64,000 bases of DNA from Psilocybe azurescens (GCA_023853785.1 JAJIRX010000782.1:62001-126000); one strand, 5' to 3'. Numbered from the stretch's first letter, positions 47,966 through 61,396 are shown. The notes: generated by a model not told the origin, from the letters alone. Translations and numbers: made by a program.

Positions 47966-50225
47966 CTAATCTAAACCTGTCTTCTTGATATAGTCTACTA
48001 TTCCTTCCGACATTTCCTCCTCAAGGCCGCTGAAACTGACACGTCCACTGGGATCACGGAAAGCATCGCTCAAGGCGGTGGCCACTGGATCTGAATCCCG
48101 CGCTGTCAATAGCGACATGAAGAAAGCAACATTGACCAATAGCATTGGCCAGTTTAAATGCTTCTGTATGTCTGCCATATCATTTCTATCCTCTGACATA
48201 GTCCACCAGTTCATCATCGAATTAACGGAGAAAATGTAGACCTTTCCTAAGGGTATACTTCCTGCTCTCATTTCCTCGTGCTCCACTATCCATCTTGGCT
48301 GTCGCATTATCGCACGTGCGAGGAGGGGAGTTGGTGCTCCAAGGCTAGAGGGTGAGCATCGGAATGCAATTGTGATTCGCGCATCTGGATAGGCTAGTCC
48401 CTCTTCGACAAGAACACCGCCTTTGAAAGACACGAAAATGATTCGTCTATCGTTGTCCTCCGTATCCACAACTACTTGGAGGAAAAGCCCGGTTAGACTG
48501 AGGATCCGCAATCGAAAGGCTCTATCCTTGAAGTATTTGCTAGCGATATACCACGCGATCCGTTCTCCGTCGACAGGTGCATACTTTCCAGGATGTTGGT
48601 CGTATGCGCGGACATCTATATTTTTGGGTCTCCGCAGAGTCGGAGAAATTCTTTCTGATACCTGAACGCGGATGACTCCGGTAGATGAACATCGTCTGTC
48701 CATCTTGACTCCCTCCAGTATTTCGAATTTGGCCTGTGTATCCTTCGAAATTGATCTCGCAAACGCTGAAACTATGCAGATCATTAGCTCACCACTGCTC
48801 ACCCACCAAGACAATGACCTGAGGCCCAGATAATGGCATACGTAGGAAGAAACCAGAACGAACGCCACCATTGAGGACACTCGACTTCTCTGTGAGGATA
48901 GGTTTTTCCGCCAGACAGCTTCAAATCTCTGGGGCCGCTGCGCTGACGTGGACCACAGAGGGCTACCGGACGTATCCATTGAGTCCGGCGCGAGTGCTGA
49001 AAAGATAATCCCGTCAACCCATTTCGTTCTGGTAGAGCTGAGAGTATTGAGTGTGATGTATTCACAGGAAGAGTGGATGATTAGGGAGCCGCCGATGACC
49101 CCCATAACAATCCCGGCGTAGCCAAGGAATCCAAGTATCCATCCAGCAGAGGACTCCAATTAAGGTGCCACAGCGCAATAAAATAGATTGTGAGGATAGC
49201 TGACATCGAGATAAACCCTTGGGTCGAAGTTGTGATTCTGGAGGGTGGTACAGCCGTGACAAATTCCGAAACAGCGTCGAAGGTGAGTACATATGTCAAT
49301 TTCGTCGTCGTGAACTGCACGGACATGTCGCTGCAGGGCGTGGGGGAGCTAATTGCAGTATCTGTTATATTCACCGCCTCTACTCGTACGTTGGCCCGTT
49401 TGGATTTATTCGAATATTTTCTGTCTGTCAAGTATAATAGCATAAGTTTCTGTGTACCAAAAGAGCGAAGGACTGAAGCTTACACAAGACCCTAAAGCGG
49501 CGCTGAAACCGTCCCACTCCTGGATCCATTAAATCCACCCCATGTAACGAGGCAAGCATTTCAACCACTTCGTCCACTATTTCGGCAGTAGTATCTGTGG
49601 AGGTAATTTGAATGCACCAATGAACCTGTGCACAATCTTCCGGTATTCCATTTACCCGCTTTCTTTCCTTATATGCATCGCACTCCATAACCTGCCTCAC
49701 TACCTCCTCGTTAAGGGAGCTAGTGAAATCTCCTTCGATCATCGAAACACCCATAGCTACTCCTGCCGGATGCCCATTCGTATTTCTGATAAGATAGCCA
49801 TCCACTAGCTCAGCATATACACCTCCGCAGTTGACTCTCGTCATCTCTACTGCTGCTACTGTCCTGGCTTCAAGATCGTGACCAATAAATGCTCTGAGGC
49901 GTTCCATCCCGCAGAGTCTCAGCAGACTGGTGACAATGGTTAGAAGACCTAATGGTGCTGTAGCCAGGGAGAATGCGTTTGCTACACCAGTGACAGTGCA
50001 GAGAAGTTGCTTGGTCGACTGTTCTCCTACAAGGAGAATGAGAGGACCAATACCAGCGATCGTGTCGGACCAGGCGTCAGAGGAGGGATCGATGGTACGG
50101 CGATAAAGAGTCGGAAGAGGATTTCCACAGACGCTGAGCGGCATTATAACACAAACATATATGGCTTTCATGGAAGCAGCAGGGACTATACGTAGGAGGG
50201 AAAAAAAGTTATGAGTCCCAGCCAT
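47966..50225 (-). CDS. Large membrane protein of unknown function
   Basis: The N-terminal exon (down to about 49440) begins MAGTHNFFSLLRIVPAASMK with a hydrophobic leader. It carries IGPLILLVGEQSTKQLL, LATAPLGLLTIVTSLLRLCG, MERLRAFIGHDLEARTVAAV, EMTRVNCGGVYAELVDGYLI and an ECDAYKERKRVNGIPEDCAQ VHWCIQI segment (written as two parts). Middle exons give TTKLTYVLTFDAV and SAILTIYFIALW. The last exon holds the membrane segments WILGFLGYAGIVMGVIGGSL and SMVAFVLVSSYVCHYLGL and a long cytosolic part with NSMMNWWTM, ending GIVDYIKKTGLD. I recall similar proteins from Agaricomycetes without known function. The join near 49158 is unclear: an added T in aatt would make the exon continuous. Confidence 0.7.
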
Positions 50226-50605
50226 TGCTAGACAATCTCAGTATTTTGACTATTTGGATGTCATGTATCCTGTTGATAACAAAGGACTTATAGTAGGCTG
50301 CAGATAGGCAACCATTACAGATGATCCATACCTTCCGGTGTTCCTGTAAAAGTTATTTCAAGTTTAGGTCAGCAACAGCATAAGAAGGCATGAAATCCAA
50401 GTAGACAAGTCGTAGATGAGTAATAAGAAGCTTGTTGTTCCGATACGTTCCGTATTGAATAATAGGGCTCTATCATTTCCGCTGATTGGTAGGCCTGACT
50501 TTTGTCCTCTTTCCGCTTTGAAAACAGTCGTGCTAAAAATACGACATTGACGCCCTCGGGGCCTATAGGCCACGATCCTGTCGACTTGCCCTTGCTCATC
50601 GTGCG
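50226..50605. other. Upstream region of the minus-strand membrane gene
   Basis: No supported gene. The minus open frame at 50364-50612 has no recognised content. Confidence 0.4.
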
Positions 50606-50820
50606 ATGTCATATAGCAAAGCTCAGCCTTCAGCCGTAGTCTATTATGTTCTTCAGATATTTTTTGTCTCCCTTGCCATGATATTGGCTACTTCTGCGTC
50701 TGCCCAGGCGTCTATTATTGCTGCCTTCAGCGGAACAGATCGTACCGGCAGTGCAATGGAAGTTGCCATCAATTTACTGGCAGACATTTGCTGGAGGGAA
50801 GCAATTCTATCTTTTAGCTG
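50606..50820 (+). pseudogene. Truncated, frameshifted copy of the small cysteine-rich secreted protein
   Basis: A hydrophobic leader (YYVLQIFFVSLAMILATSAS) is followed by AQASIIAAFSGTDRTG, matching ADIVAFSGNTCDGN of the gene at 42410. The frame then shifts near 50745-50752: the next frame reads CNGSCHQFTGRH, matching CDGKCIGFSGRH. The homology ends there and no second exon was found. Confidence 0.65.
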
Positions 50821-51050
50821 ATTGCTTATAGGTACTCAGTACACATTAATGCAATATGCATGTAAAAAATCACTTCTGTAGTATAGCCACTAGCTGCGCA
50901 AGACGCCGTTTAATAATACAATTACATCCTACAAATCCATATTTACAATTATCGTTGAACCACCGTCGACATGAGCATCCAGATACTCAGATCCTCTGGG
51001 TCCATTAAAGTTGGCTTCCCAATTGCCAATACAGTGTCTCCTCTGGATAT

Positions 51051-52516
51051 CTAGTGCGGTGGAACCTGTGGTGAGAAATGTTTCAGGGTGCAAAATTCAA
51101 CTGAAATGTATTGACAGAGGCATACACGGACCGGTTGGCTCTTCATACTTAGTTGGAACTGTCGAAAACCCATATCCTCCACATCGGCAGCGTCTAGGTT
51201 TTCGTACTTTTCGCCGTTCATGGAAAGGCTTTCTGGGTCATCAACGTTGATCACGGTGTTTACCTGAAACCGTAAGGTTGATATTGCGCCCCTTCTCCCA
51301 GCTTCAAGTTCTCCGGTTTTTGAGGAGGACTCCACAAGGTCAGATGGATTCGTTTTACCCCGCGCAACGCGTACAATAATCAAGATGGGCGCAATAGCCT
51401 ATATGGAATCAATGACCTTAAATCGTCAGCAATGCTCGCAGCTATATTTCAGCGGAAGCACTCACGTTGAAGTATACTAGCAGTTTGTAATACATGAATT
51501 TGAAGCTACTGGTTCTATCCATTGGGAGAAGTGAAGTATCGTTGGACACGGGGACTTCAAATGATATAAGAAGCAGTACATCTAATATCACGGTCATGAT
51601 CGAGGATTCAACGCAAATCATGACTATTTTGTTGTATGTCGATCCGTGGGCTGCTCCAAACACCTTTCGGAGATGCCATTGGTGGTACATAATGCGGGAT
51701 ATGAGGAGTGTTGAAAGGATCACGTTGATGGAAAGAGATATGACCTCGAAAGTATCTATCATCGATAAAGGGGACCATGGAACGGCGAAAGACATGGTCG
51801 CCAAGCCCATAGCCCCAAATGCTGCAAATTGGATCATAATTCAGGGTTAATGAAGCCACAATATGGTTGAAGAAATAGGATTTTAAACTAACCTAGCTCG
51901 GTTGTACCTATAAGAAGAAGGAAGATCTTGAATGCGATATTTTTGAAACGAGGAATTCCCTCATAAATTATCAGACATCTCCAAAGCTTTATTTGAAGCA
52001 CCAGCTCAATCTAATGGAATAAAGGACACTGACTGGAAGACGTACCAAAAATCCATGTGATCCCCAGGTGGCCAGCACAGTAAGGGAAAGATCGAGAGAA
52101 CCTGCTGGTGCCACCAGTATATCAATCGCGACAATAGTAAGCTTGAGGATCTCGTCGACCGGAGTGAGAAATAGGTTGATGGGAACCATGACGTTGACTA
52201 TGAACGCAACTGTTCCGAGTATACACATGAAGGAAATGAAGCAAAGTAGTGTCAGACGCCTATGCCTTGAAGTCCCGCTATTCCTCTGACTTGATGCAGA
52301 TGGGGTGCTCGGGGACAGAAGGATGAAGCAAGTCCATGACAGGACGAGTAGCATTCCATACAAGACTGCAGAAAGAAAGAGGCCGATTATCAGCATCTTC
52401 AGTTGGGAAACCCCATAGTAATTGCCAAGCTTGTCTGGAACGACTGTCACCGATGGCGCAGGGGAAGTAGATGAAGTTAGGGATGATGTGGCCGAGGGTA
52501 TTGAGGAGGAAGACAT
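51051..52516 (-). CDS. Multi-pass membrane protein of unknown function
   Basis: The start gives a Ser-rich leader (MSSSSIPSATSSLTSSTS) and PDKLGNYYGVSQLKM. About seven membrane segments follow, including IIGLFLSAVLYGMLLVLSW, LLCFISFMCILGTVAFIVNV, ILKLTIVAIDILVAPAGSLD, AFGAMGLATMSFAVPW and ISLSINVILSTLLISRIMYH. After a membrane-side loop (LWRCLIIYEGIPRFKNIAFK) and IVMICVESSIMTVILDVLLL comes a polar cytosolic tail (TNPSDLVESSSKTGELEAG). The WRC...IPRFKN loop and seven-segment layout recur in many Agaricomycete proteins of unknown role. An upstream in-frame start at 52618 is possible. The exact C-terminus is uncertain. Confidence 0.68.
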
Positions 52517-55500
52517 CTTCCTTGAAGTTGCGGTATCATGTAAAGAGGGACGCCACACTGGGATATCAGAATATATACATTTCAGCTCCTGTAGGAGCGC
52601 CTGCTCAGCACTGAACACCTGTGAGAGAGCAGACGAAGGTAAAAGTGGACGGTATCTACTTCAACCTGCCGACCATGATTGCTCTGGCAGCACACATCTA
52701 AATGGAATGATAGAAGACACAGGGCGTTCAGCGCCAGCTAAATAAAATGACATATATCACTTACAAGTCGAAGTGAAGGAGACACTACTTATAGCGCTAT
52801 CTGCAAGCATCTATCTAACTATAGAACACTTCAGCAAGACGATCGTTGATAGTCGCGATCGATCAACGTACGAAGAGGACGTCGCTTAGCACGATGTATG
52901 GCGGTTAGTGATGATTTACCTATATCATGACTGTAACCGTCGATAGCAAGTTCGGATGGCAAATTATGTCATGGAAACACCTAGGAAGGATCCGAGTGAT
53001 AGACATAATAGTTATGATATGATTTCCATGACAAGAGGGTTTGTGAAATGCGGGGAAAGTTTTGGAGAGTGCGCCTGAGTTCTCATTACTGGACTTGTGC
53101 TTCTATGATCTACCTGGGGCTGTCGATAGTGGCTACCACCAGCAACGAATGGAGAATTTGTGCATTACGTCACACACTCTCCAAGAAAAACTTTGGATGC
53201 GCGATGATTACTTGAGTCTCAAGGGGACTTATAGTGGCGTCCCGTCCTTCCATAAAAAAAAGTACTGACGAACCTGGTGTATTTCGTTTATTCGATATAA
53301 GCAATCCCAGTGGAACTGACTCAGATACGGCCACCTGCAAGCCGCCCGTTAATGACTGCCTTGGTCGCTATAACAAAGTTCAAGAGGAAAGGAAATTATT
53401 CGAGCAGAAAAGTGACATGTCGGAAAGGAAATCCCAGATGTATACACGTGGTTTGAGAGTTGGGGAGGAGTGTGCCGTTCTACTGTTGGGGTGCTGCAAA
53501 TTTGCTGCAAACGGTTTCACTGACCGACCATATGTACACGTGACTTCAGGTAAGGGTCTTCGCAAGCAACGACAAGCATGAACGCCTGGCTGAAAGTTGA
53601 AAAGTTCGACTCGTTCAACTGCCCAAACTCTTTTAATCCTCGTCACCTATTATCCGTTCTTCTACCAATGCCAAATTAATTGGAAACAATCTCAGTCTAT
53701 GACAGGAGCCACGAAGCCGGTTCAATTAGAGCAATTCGTAAAACTGGAGCGACGCGCCGAGTTCAGCGCCAAATGGAAGCGAGCATGGGAGTGAAGCACC
53801 TGGAGTACGGTATATGTACAGCGCCTTGGATATTGCGTGCGATTTGGGGTAATGCTCAACACGTTAAGACAGGTCAGTGAGGGCGTGACGCATTATACCG
53901 AGGTATCTCGATATCCCCTGATTCTGCATCTGTGTCCTGCATGAAGGAAGAACCCCCTCCGATTGGAAACATGGAATTTCGGATCTCCAATTCCTCTCCT
54001 TCACGTCGTGGACCCCTGTTTCTGGCATGTCAAGGTCTTTCCTCGATTGTCGGCATCATAAACTGTTTCATCTCGACTACAACTACAACTCGGACTTGCT
54101 TGGGATGTTAGGCTCTCTTGGACGCCATCTGTGGATTACCTTCGATTATCAGCAGCTCAGGTATCATTTATTGCCTCTTGTTTCAGAGTGGTATTCCCAT
54201 AGACTATCCAAAGAATGCTCGTACGACTTCTAGGACCGTTATCTAAAACGGACCCTTTCACTGGAGCTAGTGGTGGGGAAAATGTCGGCGTGGATGGATT
54301 CCAAGGAACTATCTACCTGGATCTTCTGTGACCTATTTTCCGAAAGCCGCACTTCTCCCATTCTTGACGCCCGTCTTTCCATTACGCTTGAACAAATCTC
54401 TTCATTGCTGTTCCTGTCGGTCTAAATGTGAATCATCAGATCAAGCATTAGATCGATGATATGATTTCTCGGCAAGAAATCTCATATTGGGCTCGAAAGT
54501 TAATGGGTTATATGCAATGGGATCCGACGAACGCGGTGCAGAAGCGAGGGCGGGAACACAATATCCTTGGGTTCGACCTGCAAACGATTTGGGTCCTAGA
54601 ATAACCCTCCTCGTGGTGGTCCAACGGAATGGATGCCCTTCCACTGCTAGACTCATTCACTATGGATTCAGAGATCAGTCTGATCATCATCGAATGGTTT
54701 AATAGCCTACCCAAGTTAAACGTCGAATGTCAACAATGAATCAAAGCATTACTCGATCGCAAGTTGCTGTCCTGAAGGTCCTCATTCCGTCCTTTCTCGC
54801 GACACGGAGATGGCATCCAGTGCGATAACGATGTGACAAACTATATCTTGTATATCTTGGTCTTCGATAGTACGATTTGAAATAGACGAGCTTTCCCAAC
54901 TATACCTTAATGATCTATTTCTTTTCGATTACCGTGCACTGCAAAATATGCAGTGCCTGTAACGGAGATATCTAAAGAAAGCTTATCGAACGCCAACATA
55001 AAGCCACTTGGGTCCCAGGTGGCAGAGACGCCTCATTTTCAGGTAAAATTATCTGTTCGCGCTACACTGTAACACGGATTCTTCTAGACGATATCTATTG
55101 GAACTCTCTTTCCTTAGTACGGCACTACTTTCCCCCTAGCTATCAAGCTGTGAATACTACACTCTCATGGCGCCCATAATACAGCGTCACTTTTGTTGTC
55201 GCAGCACTCATTTAGAGTTTCATGCAGTATGGGATAGGGTCTCATCGTTATCACGAGATGCTCTCTCGGGACGAGAAAGGACCCGCGACAATTAAAAACA
55301 TGTAAACTGAGAAGCCTCCCAGAATAAATCCTCCTGCCTCGTGTGAGCCTGTACATTGACAATGTAATGGAAAATTTTGTACGAGAACTTGCCTACTATG
55401 ACTGTAAGTGTGATTATAGGTAAAAGATTCGTCCAGTAGCTGTGTCCAACTAGTATTTCAAACCGAAGTGGAGAAAGCAAGGACTAAACAAGATCATGCG

Positions 55501-56314
55501 TGGTCATATGGCGGCTGATCGTTTTCATTTTGCGTCAACGGAATCTTCCTCCGGTCAGGGCACATACTTAAATTAGACTGACTAAATTGCGTTATTGCGT
55601 TTGATTTTATCGAACTTCTAGGTCATGACTTGCTCGGTCAACGAAAACTGGGTATATATGTACTCATCAGTTATAAGCGACCCATTAACGAAATGCGAGG
55701 ATGTCCATATTGTCTATTAGTATTATCCGTGTATTTTGAGTACTGGCAAAATCGGGGTAGGAACTTGGCGAGTGTTCCATGATTCCTGCCACAGTCCAAA
55801 GATGACCTAGCATGTGAGTTCTGTTACTTGTATAAATGCTAGAGCTCTAATGAATCCGAAGGTCAAGTCATGAGATGTCACTTCTTTGAGTTCTTAGTGA
55901 AATCTCCCCACAATGTGCTTCTAATCGATTACTGTCAGTTCACCCTACATGCAGAGGTCGAGCAATTTATAGTGCCATTCCGTGGATCGAGGCTGGTGTG
56001 TCTGTTCATTCGGCTGCCAGCGAATGCCATCACAAGTCCGAGTTAGAGGCTAGCAGTGGAGTCTGGAAAGCAAAATTATGTATCCACATAAGGCTGCCGG
56101 CCGTAACCGCTTGGAGCGGGGTTAATCGATACCTTTGATAGGGGAATGGGCCCTGGCGGTGAAGCTATCACTTTAGCACTTGGAACCTTCCGAAGTTTGC
56201 TACGGCCCATTGCGTGTAAATTTGGCTCACTCCGGATGTGGAAGACGGCATTTCATATAACGTGGAATAGATATCCAGAACCCTTTTGCCCTGGCCTGCT
56301 CATCGTCTGCTCCC
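52517..56314. other. Long stretch without a recognised gene
   Basis: About 3.8 kb. Open frames at 53062-53268, 53234-53581, 53597-53880, 54027-54233 and 54487-54702 (plus), and 55165-55480 (minus) were read. The 53.2-54.4 kb run could be exons of a decayed or rapidly evolving gene, but no domain could be named and splice phases were not convincing. No repeat or RNA gene was recognised. Confidence 0.45.
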
Positions 56315-58001
56315 ATGTCCTCTCAGGCTCCTGTTCCGAAGCTCGACAACACATTCGGTGCGTTGCTCATAGGAGTGATATTGGCTGCGGCGTAAGTCTT
56401 GAGTGAATATTCAGCGTTTCAATGAATTTGACGCGCGTTACTCTTATCGCAACGATATAGCCTTTGGGGAGTAGCAACAGCTCAGTGCTACTGGTAGATT
56501 TTCCCGATTCCTTAATTATCTCCAAGTTTTTTCTCATTACGGTTGATATAGGTACTACATCACCTACCCCAAAGACAGAATTGGACTAAAAACATTGGTG
56601 AGGAGGTTAAGTATACTTCCGGATGAAACGCGCATCTTACACGTAGTTTCTCGGCTAGGTGGCTACCGTATGGTTTGCAATCGAATTCGAATATGATGTT
56701 CTATATGCCTGCTAAATATTTGAGTGTAGGATGCTGGATACCGTTCACCAGGTGGTAATTTGCCAATCGAGTGAGACCTTTTTTCTGGTTTTCCACATCC
56801 GCCTTACCGACAAATCTTGTAGTATATTATTTTCTCATCCAGGTAATTCCGAAGCGATTCTTCACAACGGTGCAACTCAGTATGTGTTAGAACTATTTCA
56901 ATCCTGCTGCCCTCGATCACCATATATGGAGCTTAGTGGTATGTTTCTATGCGGTGAATCGGGTAGTCCCGTTGCTAACTTTCGTGGTAGATCCAGGCCC
57001 TTCTGGAGGTGTGTAGGTTTACAGAAAAACCTTGTCGACGATATCTTACGCAGATCGAATACCAGGGACTCGTTTGCCTGGGAGTTCAAGGATTTTTTGT
57101 CTTTCGTATCTCAAAGCGTACGCCCTCTCTGTCATACAATTCTAAGAACACTTGGTCTAACGTTGTATCTGTAGTCAGTCGTGGAAACGTACTTCTCGTC
57201 TGTATTCCGAGTATGTTTGTACTCGCAAAATTCGGTACGCATAAGATAATTTGAAATGCTTCTACCCTGCTTATTTATAATTTTTTTGAACAGCTGTAAC
57301 ATGTGGTGAGTTCAAGATGATGCCTTGAAAAAATTCCCCATGTGTTTCAACGGCAGCATAGCGTATACCAACAGGGGCTTCCAAATTCACAGCATCACGG
57401 AGGTTCTCCACAAGATCCACAAGCTCTCTATCTCGATTAATGGCACGGCTGCAGCCGCAGATGTGATCATCGCTGCCACGATGACATACCTTCTGTATTC
57501 CCAGAGGACAGGGTGGGCGAGTACAGATGGAATGGTCAATCGATTAGTTGTGAGTATTAATGTCCATAATCTGTGTCGTATATCGCCCACATTGATACAA
57601 TTGTTTAGATCTTTACAGTCAATACGGGTATTCTGACCTCCATGGTTGCATTAATTACCCTGGTTATTGCCGTCAGCTTGCCAAACAGTCCGATGTACGC
57701 AGCATTCTATTTTATTACGAGTAAACTGTAAGCTGGCAGACTGTCCACAGTCATAAATATTGGAACAAAATTGACTACTTTTCGAAATAGATACCTCAAT
57801 ACTATGCTGGCTTCATTGAATGCAAGAAATAGCATATCAACCCCCAAGTCAACTTCCGCATTCCAACTTGAAAGCGGTACCCGTCTCTTCGTCCCAAAAT
57901 TTGAACGACAAGTAGAAACCATTGTCACATACGATGCTGAAGCAAGTGATCCGGTAGGTGTTATATACTATGTTGCCGGTCATATTAAGCGCAACCTTTA
58001 G
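56315..58001 (+). CDS. DUF6534-like seven-segment membrane protein
   Basis: The start gives SSQAPVPKLDNTFGALLIGV, ILAAA. In-phase introns lead to LWGVATAQCYWYYITYPKDR, IGLKTL, a conserved opening of this family. A later exon reads ISINGTAAAADVIIAATMTY, LLYSQRTGWASTDGMVNRLV, then TVNTGILTSMVALITLVI, LPNSPMYAAFYFI and YLNTMLASLNARNSISTPK. This ordered set (AxAADVxIA, RTG, TDxxxN, LNxxLASLNAR) is the DUF6534 pattern common in Agaricomycetes; function unknown. Middle exons (56730-57250) are only partly resolved, and the last residues after YDAEASDP are uncertain. Confidence 0.75.
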
Positions 58002-59119
58002 GGCATCCTGAAGTCACAAGCAAAGTGAAAGCGGCACCAGTACTTAATGACCACATATGGGATTCAGTAAACTTGACATTGTATTGATATTCATTTCAAT
58101 TGTGAAAGCAACGGCCCCCTTTACGATAAATGTCCGAATCTGGTTTTAATTACTTATGGAGATGAAGAATACTTAAAGACGGTCCCGAAAGTGAGCGCAC
58201 CATCACCACGTTGACTTTGACTGATAAAGGATGAGCATTCAGCCTAAGTACAGTGATAAAAATCAGCTGCTACGGCAAGCTATAGCTTAAGGCAATGGTA
58301 AATGAATTTCTCCAGAGCCTGAGGTGCCTGTCGGGGGATACGATCTTAACTGAACGAGTTTGAATAAAAATAAGTGCATACATACTCTGCTTCATGTCGT
58401 CTCGGCATGGTGGTTTCAATTTCTCTTATCGTATGCAAATGTTGGTCTCGTTGTTGATATGTTCAGTTCCCAAATGTGTGGTCGTTTGTTGTTAAGATCA
58501 AGCTTTTGTGATTCCGGCTAAAGGACCCCCTGTATGAGGCCATGGATCTGATCCCATGCTGTATGTGCTAAGTATTTTGAGGTGCTTCCTACCCTCTGCA
58601 TACGCATTTCAAGAGATGATTGTTATCAACAAAGACAAATGCTGTACTTCGTGTTACAGCTCAGCATCGGTGATATGGATTGGATTAATTATAAACTGTG
58701 AGTCGACGACCTATGATGGAATTTCAAAGCATGCCGATTCACCAGATGGATTGCTTATGTCAGATGACAAATTAAACAGATGCCTTATTGCAGGCATCTT
58801 AACTTGCTTGTAAATGAATCGGTATTACCCTTCTCGCCGCCGTCTGAACTCTGTTCTTTTGCCCCCATTTGGTGCCGTACAGTGGAGGTCGGCACTGGTC
58901 GGCAGGATATTAGTGGGACATGACAGGCCACAATCGAAGTGGAAGCAAAAGAGCCGGAAACTTCTAGGAAACGATAAACTGATTTTATTCCGAACCTCTG
59001 TGGAATGGGTCTCATAAATACATCAATACTATTACACTGGTCGATCGAGACTAAAGGGGTATATGGACATCCAAGGTATAAAACCTGTAGAAGACGTAGC
59101 GAATTTTGCAGTCGTAAAC
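58002..59119. other. Convergent intergenic region
   Basis: Between the ends of the DUF6534-like gene (plus) and the hydrolase (minus). The frames at 58556-58813 (plus) and 58785-59015 (minus) have no recognised content. Confidence 0.45.
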
Positions 59120-60395
59120 CTACTTGGAAAAACCTTCATCCAACCAATTGACAAGGAAAGGTGCCAATTTACCAAGATCCTTGTCTCCCACAAGGAATCT
59201 CATCAAAAGATCGTCATGAATGCCATGCTCCTCAATGAACAGCGACGCATTCTTGTGGTGCTTCTCCAACTTCTTGGAGTACTGGATAATGGGGTCTCGA
59301 AGAATTTCTGCCTCACCAGCGCTAATTAGTATACGCTTGACTAGATCGTTACATCCTTCCAACCAGTCTTCCGGGGCGGAATGGATATTTACATACGGCC
59401 AAGCGGACTCAGGTACGCCCTCGAGGACTTTGCTACCCCAGTACAGTCCCGTTCGTACTCCCAGGATATCGCCTCTGCCCTCGTTTGTATGTACGATGGG
59501 ATCATCGGTGAGCAGAGTCCAGGGGGACATCATGTAGGCGCCAGCCAGGGGGCTGAAAAGGTCAGAGTCGGAACGCCATCTACAGGATGAAGAATATGAG
59601 ATAGCAGCTGATGGAAGAGAATCCCTCCTGCAGAATCTCCGAAGAGTTGTATATTTTCGGGATGTACTCCGGAATTTACAAGATGCTGGACAGCGGCCAC
59701 GGTCTGCTTGAGCTGAGTCGGAAAGGTGGCATCAGGGACGAGTGCTTGAGCACTTGCGTGAGCTGCGTGCTCTAGTATGGATCCGAATGTGCAAGCTCAC
59801 TATAGTTCAGAATGACTGCCCCTGTGGGCTTTCCTCTCTTCTCCAGTTCTTCCTGGATGTACAGCAGAAATTTTGGCGTTGAGGCCATCATTCCCCAAAG
59901 AAATGCACCGCCTGTAGTAGTAGATACATCCCTTGAAATTAGTGGCAATCAAAGTTCTGTTAAATAAAACTGACCATGCAGGTACAAGATAACCCGGTCG
60001 GTTCTTTTCGGCCCTATCCACAGCAATCTAGCATTTTCATCCAGCTCCTCTACAACTGGAGCAGATTTCTCTGCTTTGATGAAAGCGTCGTAGGCATCTC
60101 GGGTCTCCCAAAGAACGCACGGATCTGCCGGCGATTCATATTGTATAGAGCCCTGAGAGAGACTCGGTCAATTGCAACACGCTTCCAGCTTTTAGCCTTG
60201 CCGTCCTCGGTGAAATTGGACTTTACAAGCGCCCATGTAATGAGGGCAGCTAATAGAGCAGCAGGACAAGACTCAGTCCTAATATCGTTACTTGTTAAGG
60301 TAGTACACACGCGCTGGTAATAGAATAAATAGCATTTTGGCCTTTTCCAGAGGCGTAAGCCGATTCCTTGGAAGTACAGAGGGAGAGGCAGACAT
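59120..60395 (-). CDS. Alpha/beta hydrolase (HSL-type esterase/lipase)
   Basis: The start gives MSASPSVLPRNRLTPLEKAK, MLFILLPARVYYLNK, a usual N-terminus of fungal members. The oxyanion motif reads VILYLHGGGAFLWGM (HGGG) across an intron. The nucleophile elbow is LFGDSAGGILFHQLL (GDSAG). The acid region is LISAGEAEILRDPI, and the catalytic His is probably in HGIHDDLLM. About 350 residues. The family hydrolyses short-chain esters or lipids; the natural substrate is unknown. Introns checked are in phase. Confidence 0.85.
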
Positions 60396-61396
60396 GTCGT
60401 CGAAATGTGCCTATAGATGAAGAACGACGTTGAGAGGGATGGTTCAGGGATAACGTACTAGTCGCCTAAGTAAACTCCTCGGATTTTATGGAACTGACCT
60501 GACCTATCTCTCCCACGCCTGCCCGACGGTTAGTCACATCACTAAGTATGTATGTATTCTCAGCCCCCTATTCCGGGTATAGGTGACTCTATATAAAAGT
60601 CGCAGTGTTGGCAAGTGTGTGCTTGCAACCGTCCTTTCAAGATGGACTCGCTTCAAGTGTTGGGTGGGTAAAGGTGGGCAAGTACTAAACGGAAGCACAG
60701 AAGGCCGCTATCACAAGATGGTTAGACCGTTTAGAACTCGTGTTATTTGGTTAGATCTATTCCGTCATTTCCAGGCACCAAGTCGCTCTCGGGCAGGATG
60801 GAGTGGTGTATGCTTGTGTCCCCATGCAATGCCCAAAGAGAGTCAAAACAAGTTAAACTAAAATAAAGGATCTTCAGGGAATGAAGGGAATGACTTTTTT
60901 GATTAAGTAGTTTTTCCTAGAATCTTCGATTCTTTGACAGACATGAGATTGATTTAGCTACCCATCAGATTATTTCAATCCCGAACGATTCTCAAATATT
61001 CTGATGGCACCGACGCCTATGTATAGGTCCGACTATTCTGGGTTGACGAATCTTTGAATCGTCTGGAGTAGGAAGAGGAAAAGCTCGGAAGCACACACAC
61101 TTGGCTTTCGATCGGTGACACTTCCACGAGGGCTGAGAATAACATGCCTCAACCGCTCCACCAGTCTCAGACCGCGACCGCCGACCGGGGCCTATGCAGC
61201 ATCATCACACAGTTGTGCGGTTATCGGCCTCGCTTTAAACTTGTGAAAGTACCCGAACCTTGCCCGAGCCTCAGCCCCTTTCAGTATTCATCTGAAGCAT
61301 TCACATAACAACACTGTATACTATTACTACTTAGCGAGGATCATATCATCATAATACATAAGGACATTGGAACTACTAATAAAAGACATGCTCAAT
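60396..61396. other. Intergenic, no gene recognised
   Basis: About 1 kb between the hydrolase start and the acyl-CoA oxidase stop. The plus frame at 60583-60861 is unsupported. Confidence 0.45.
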
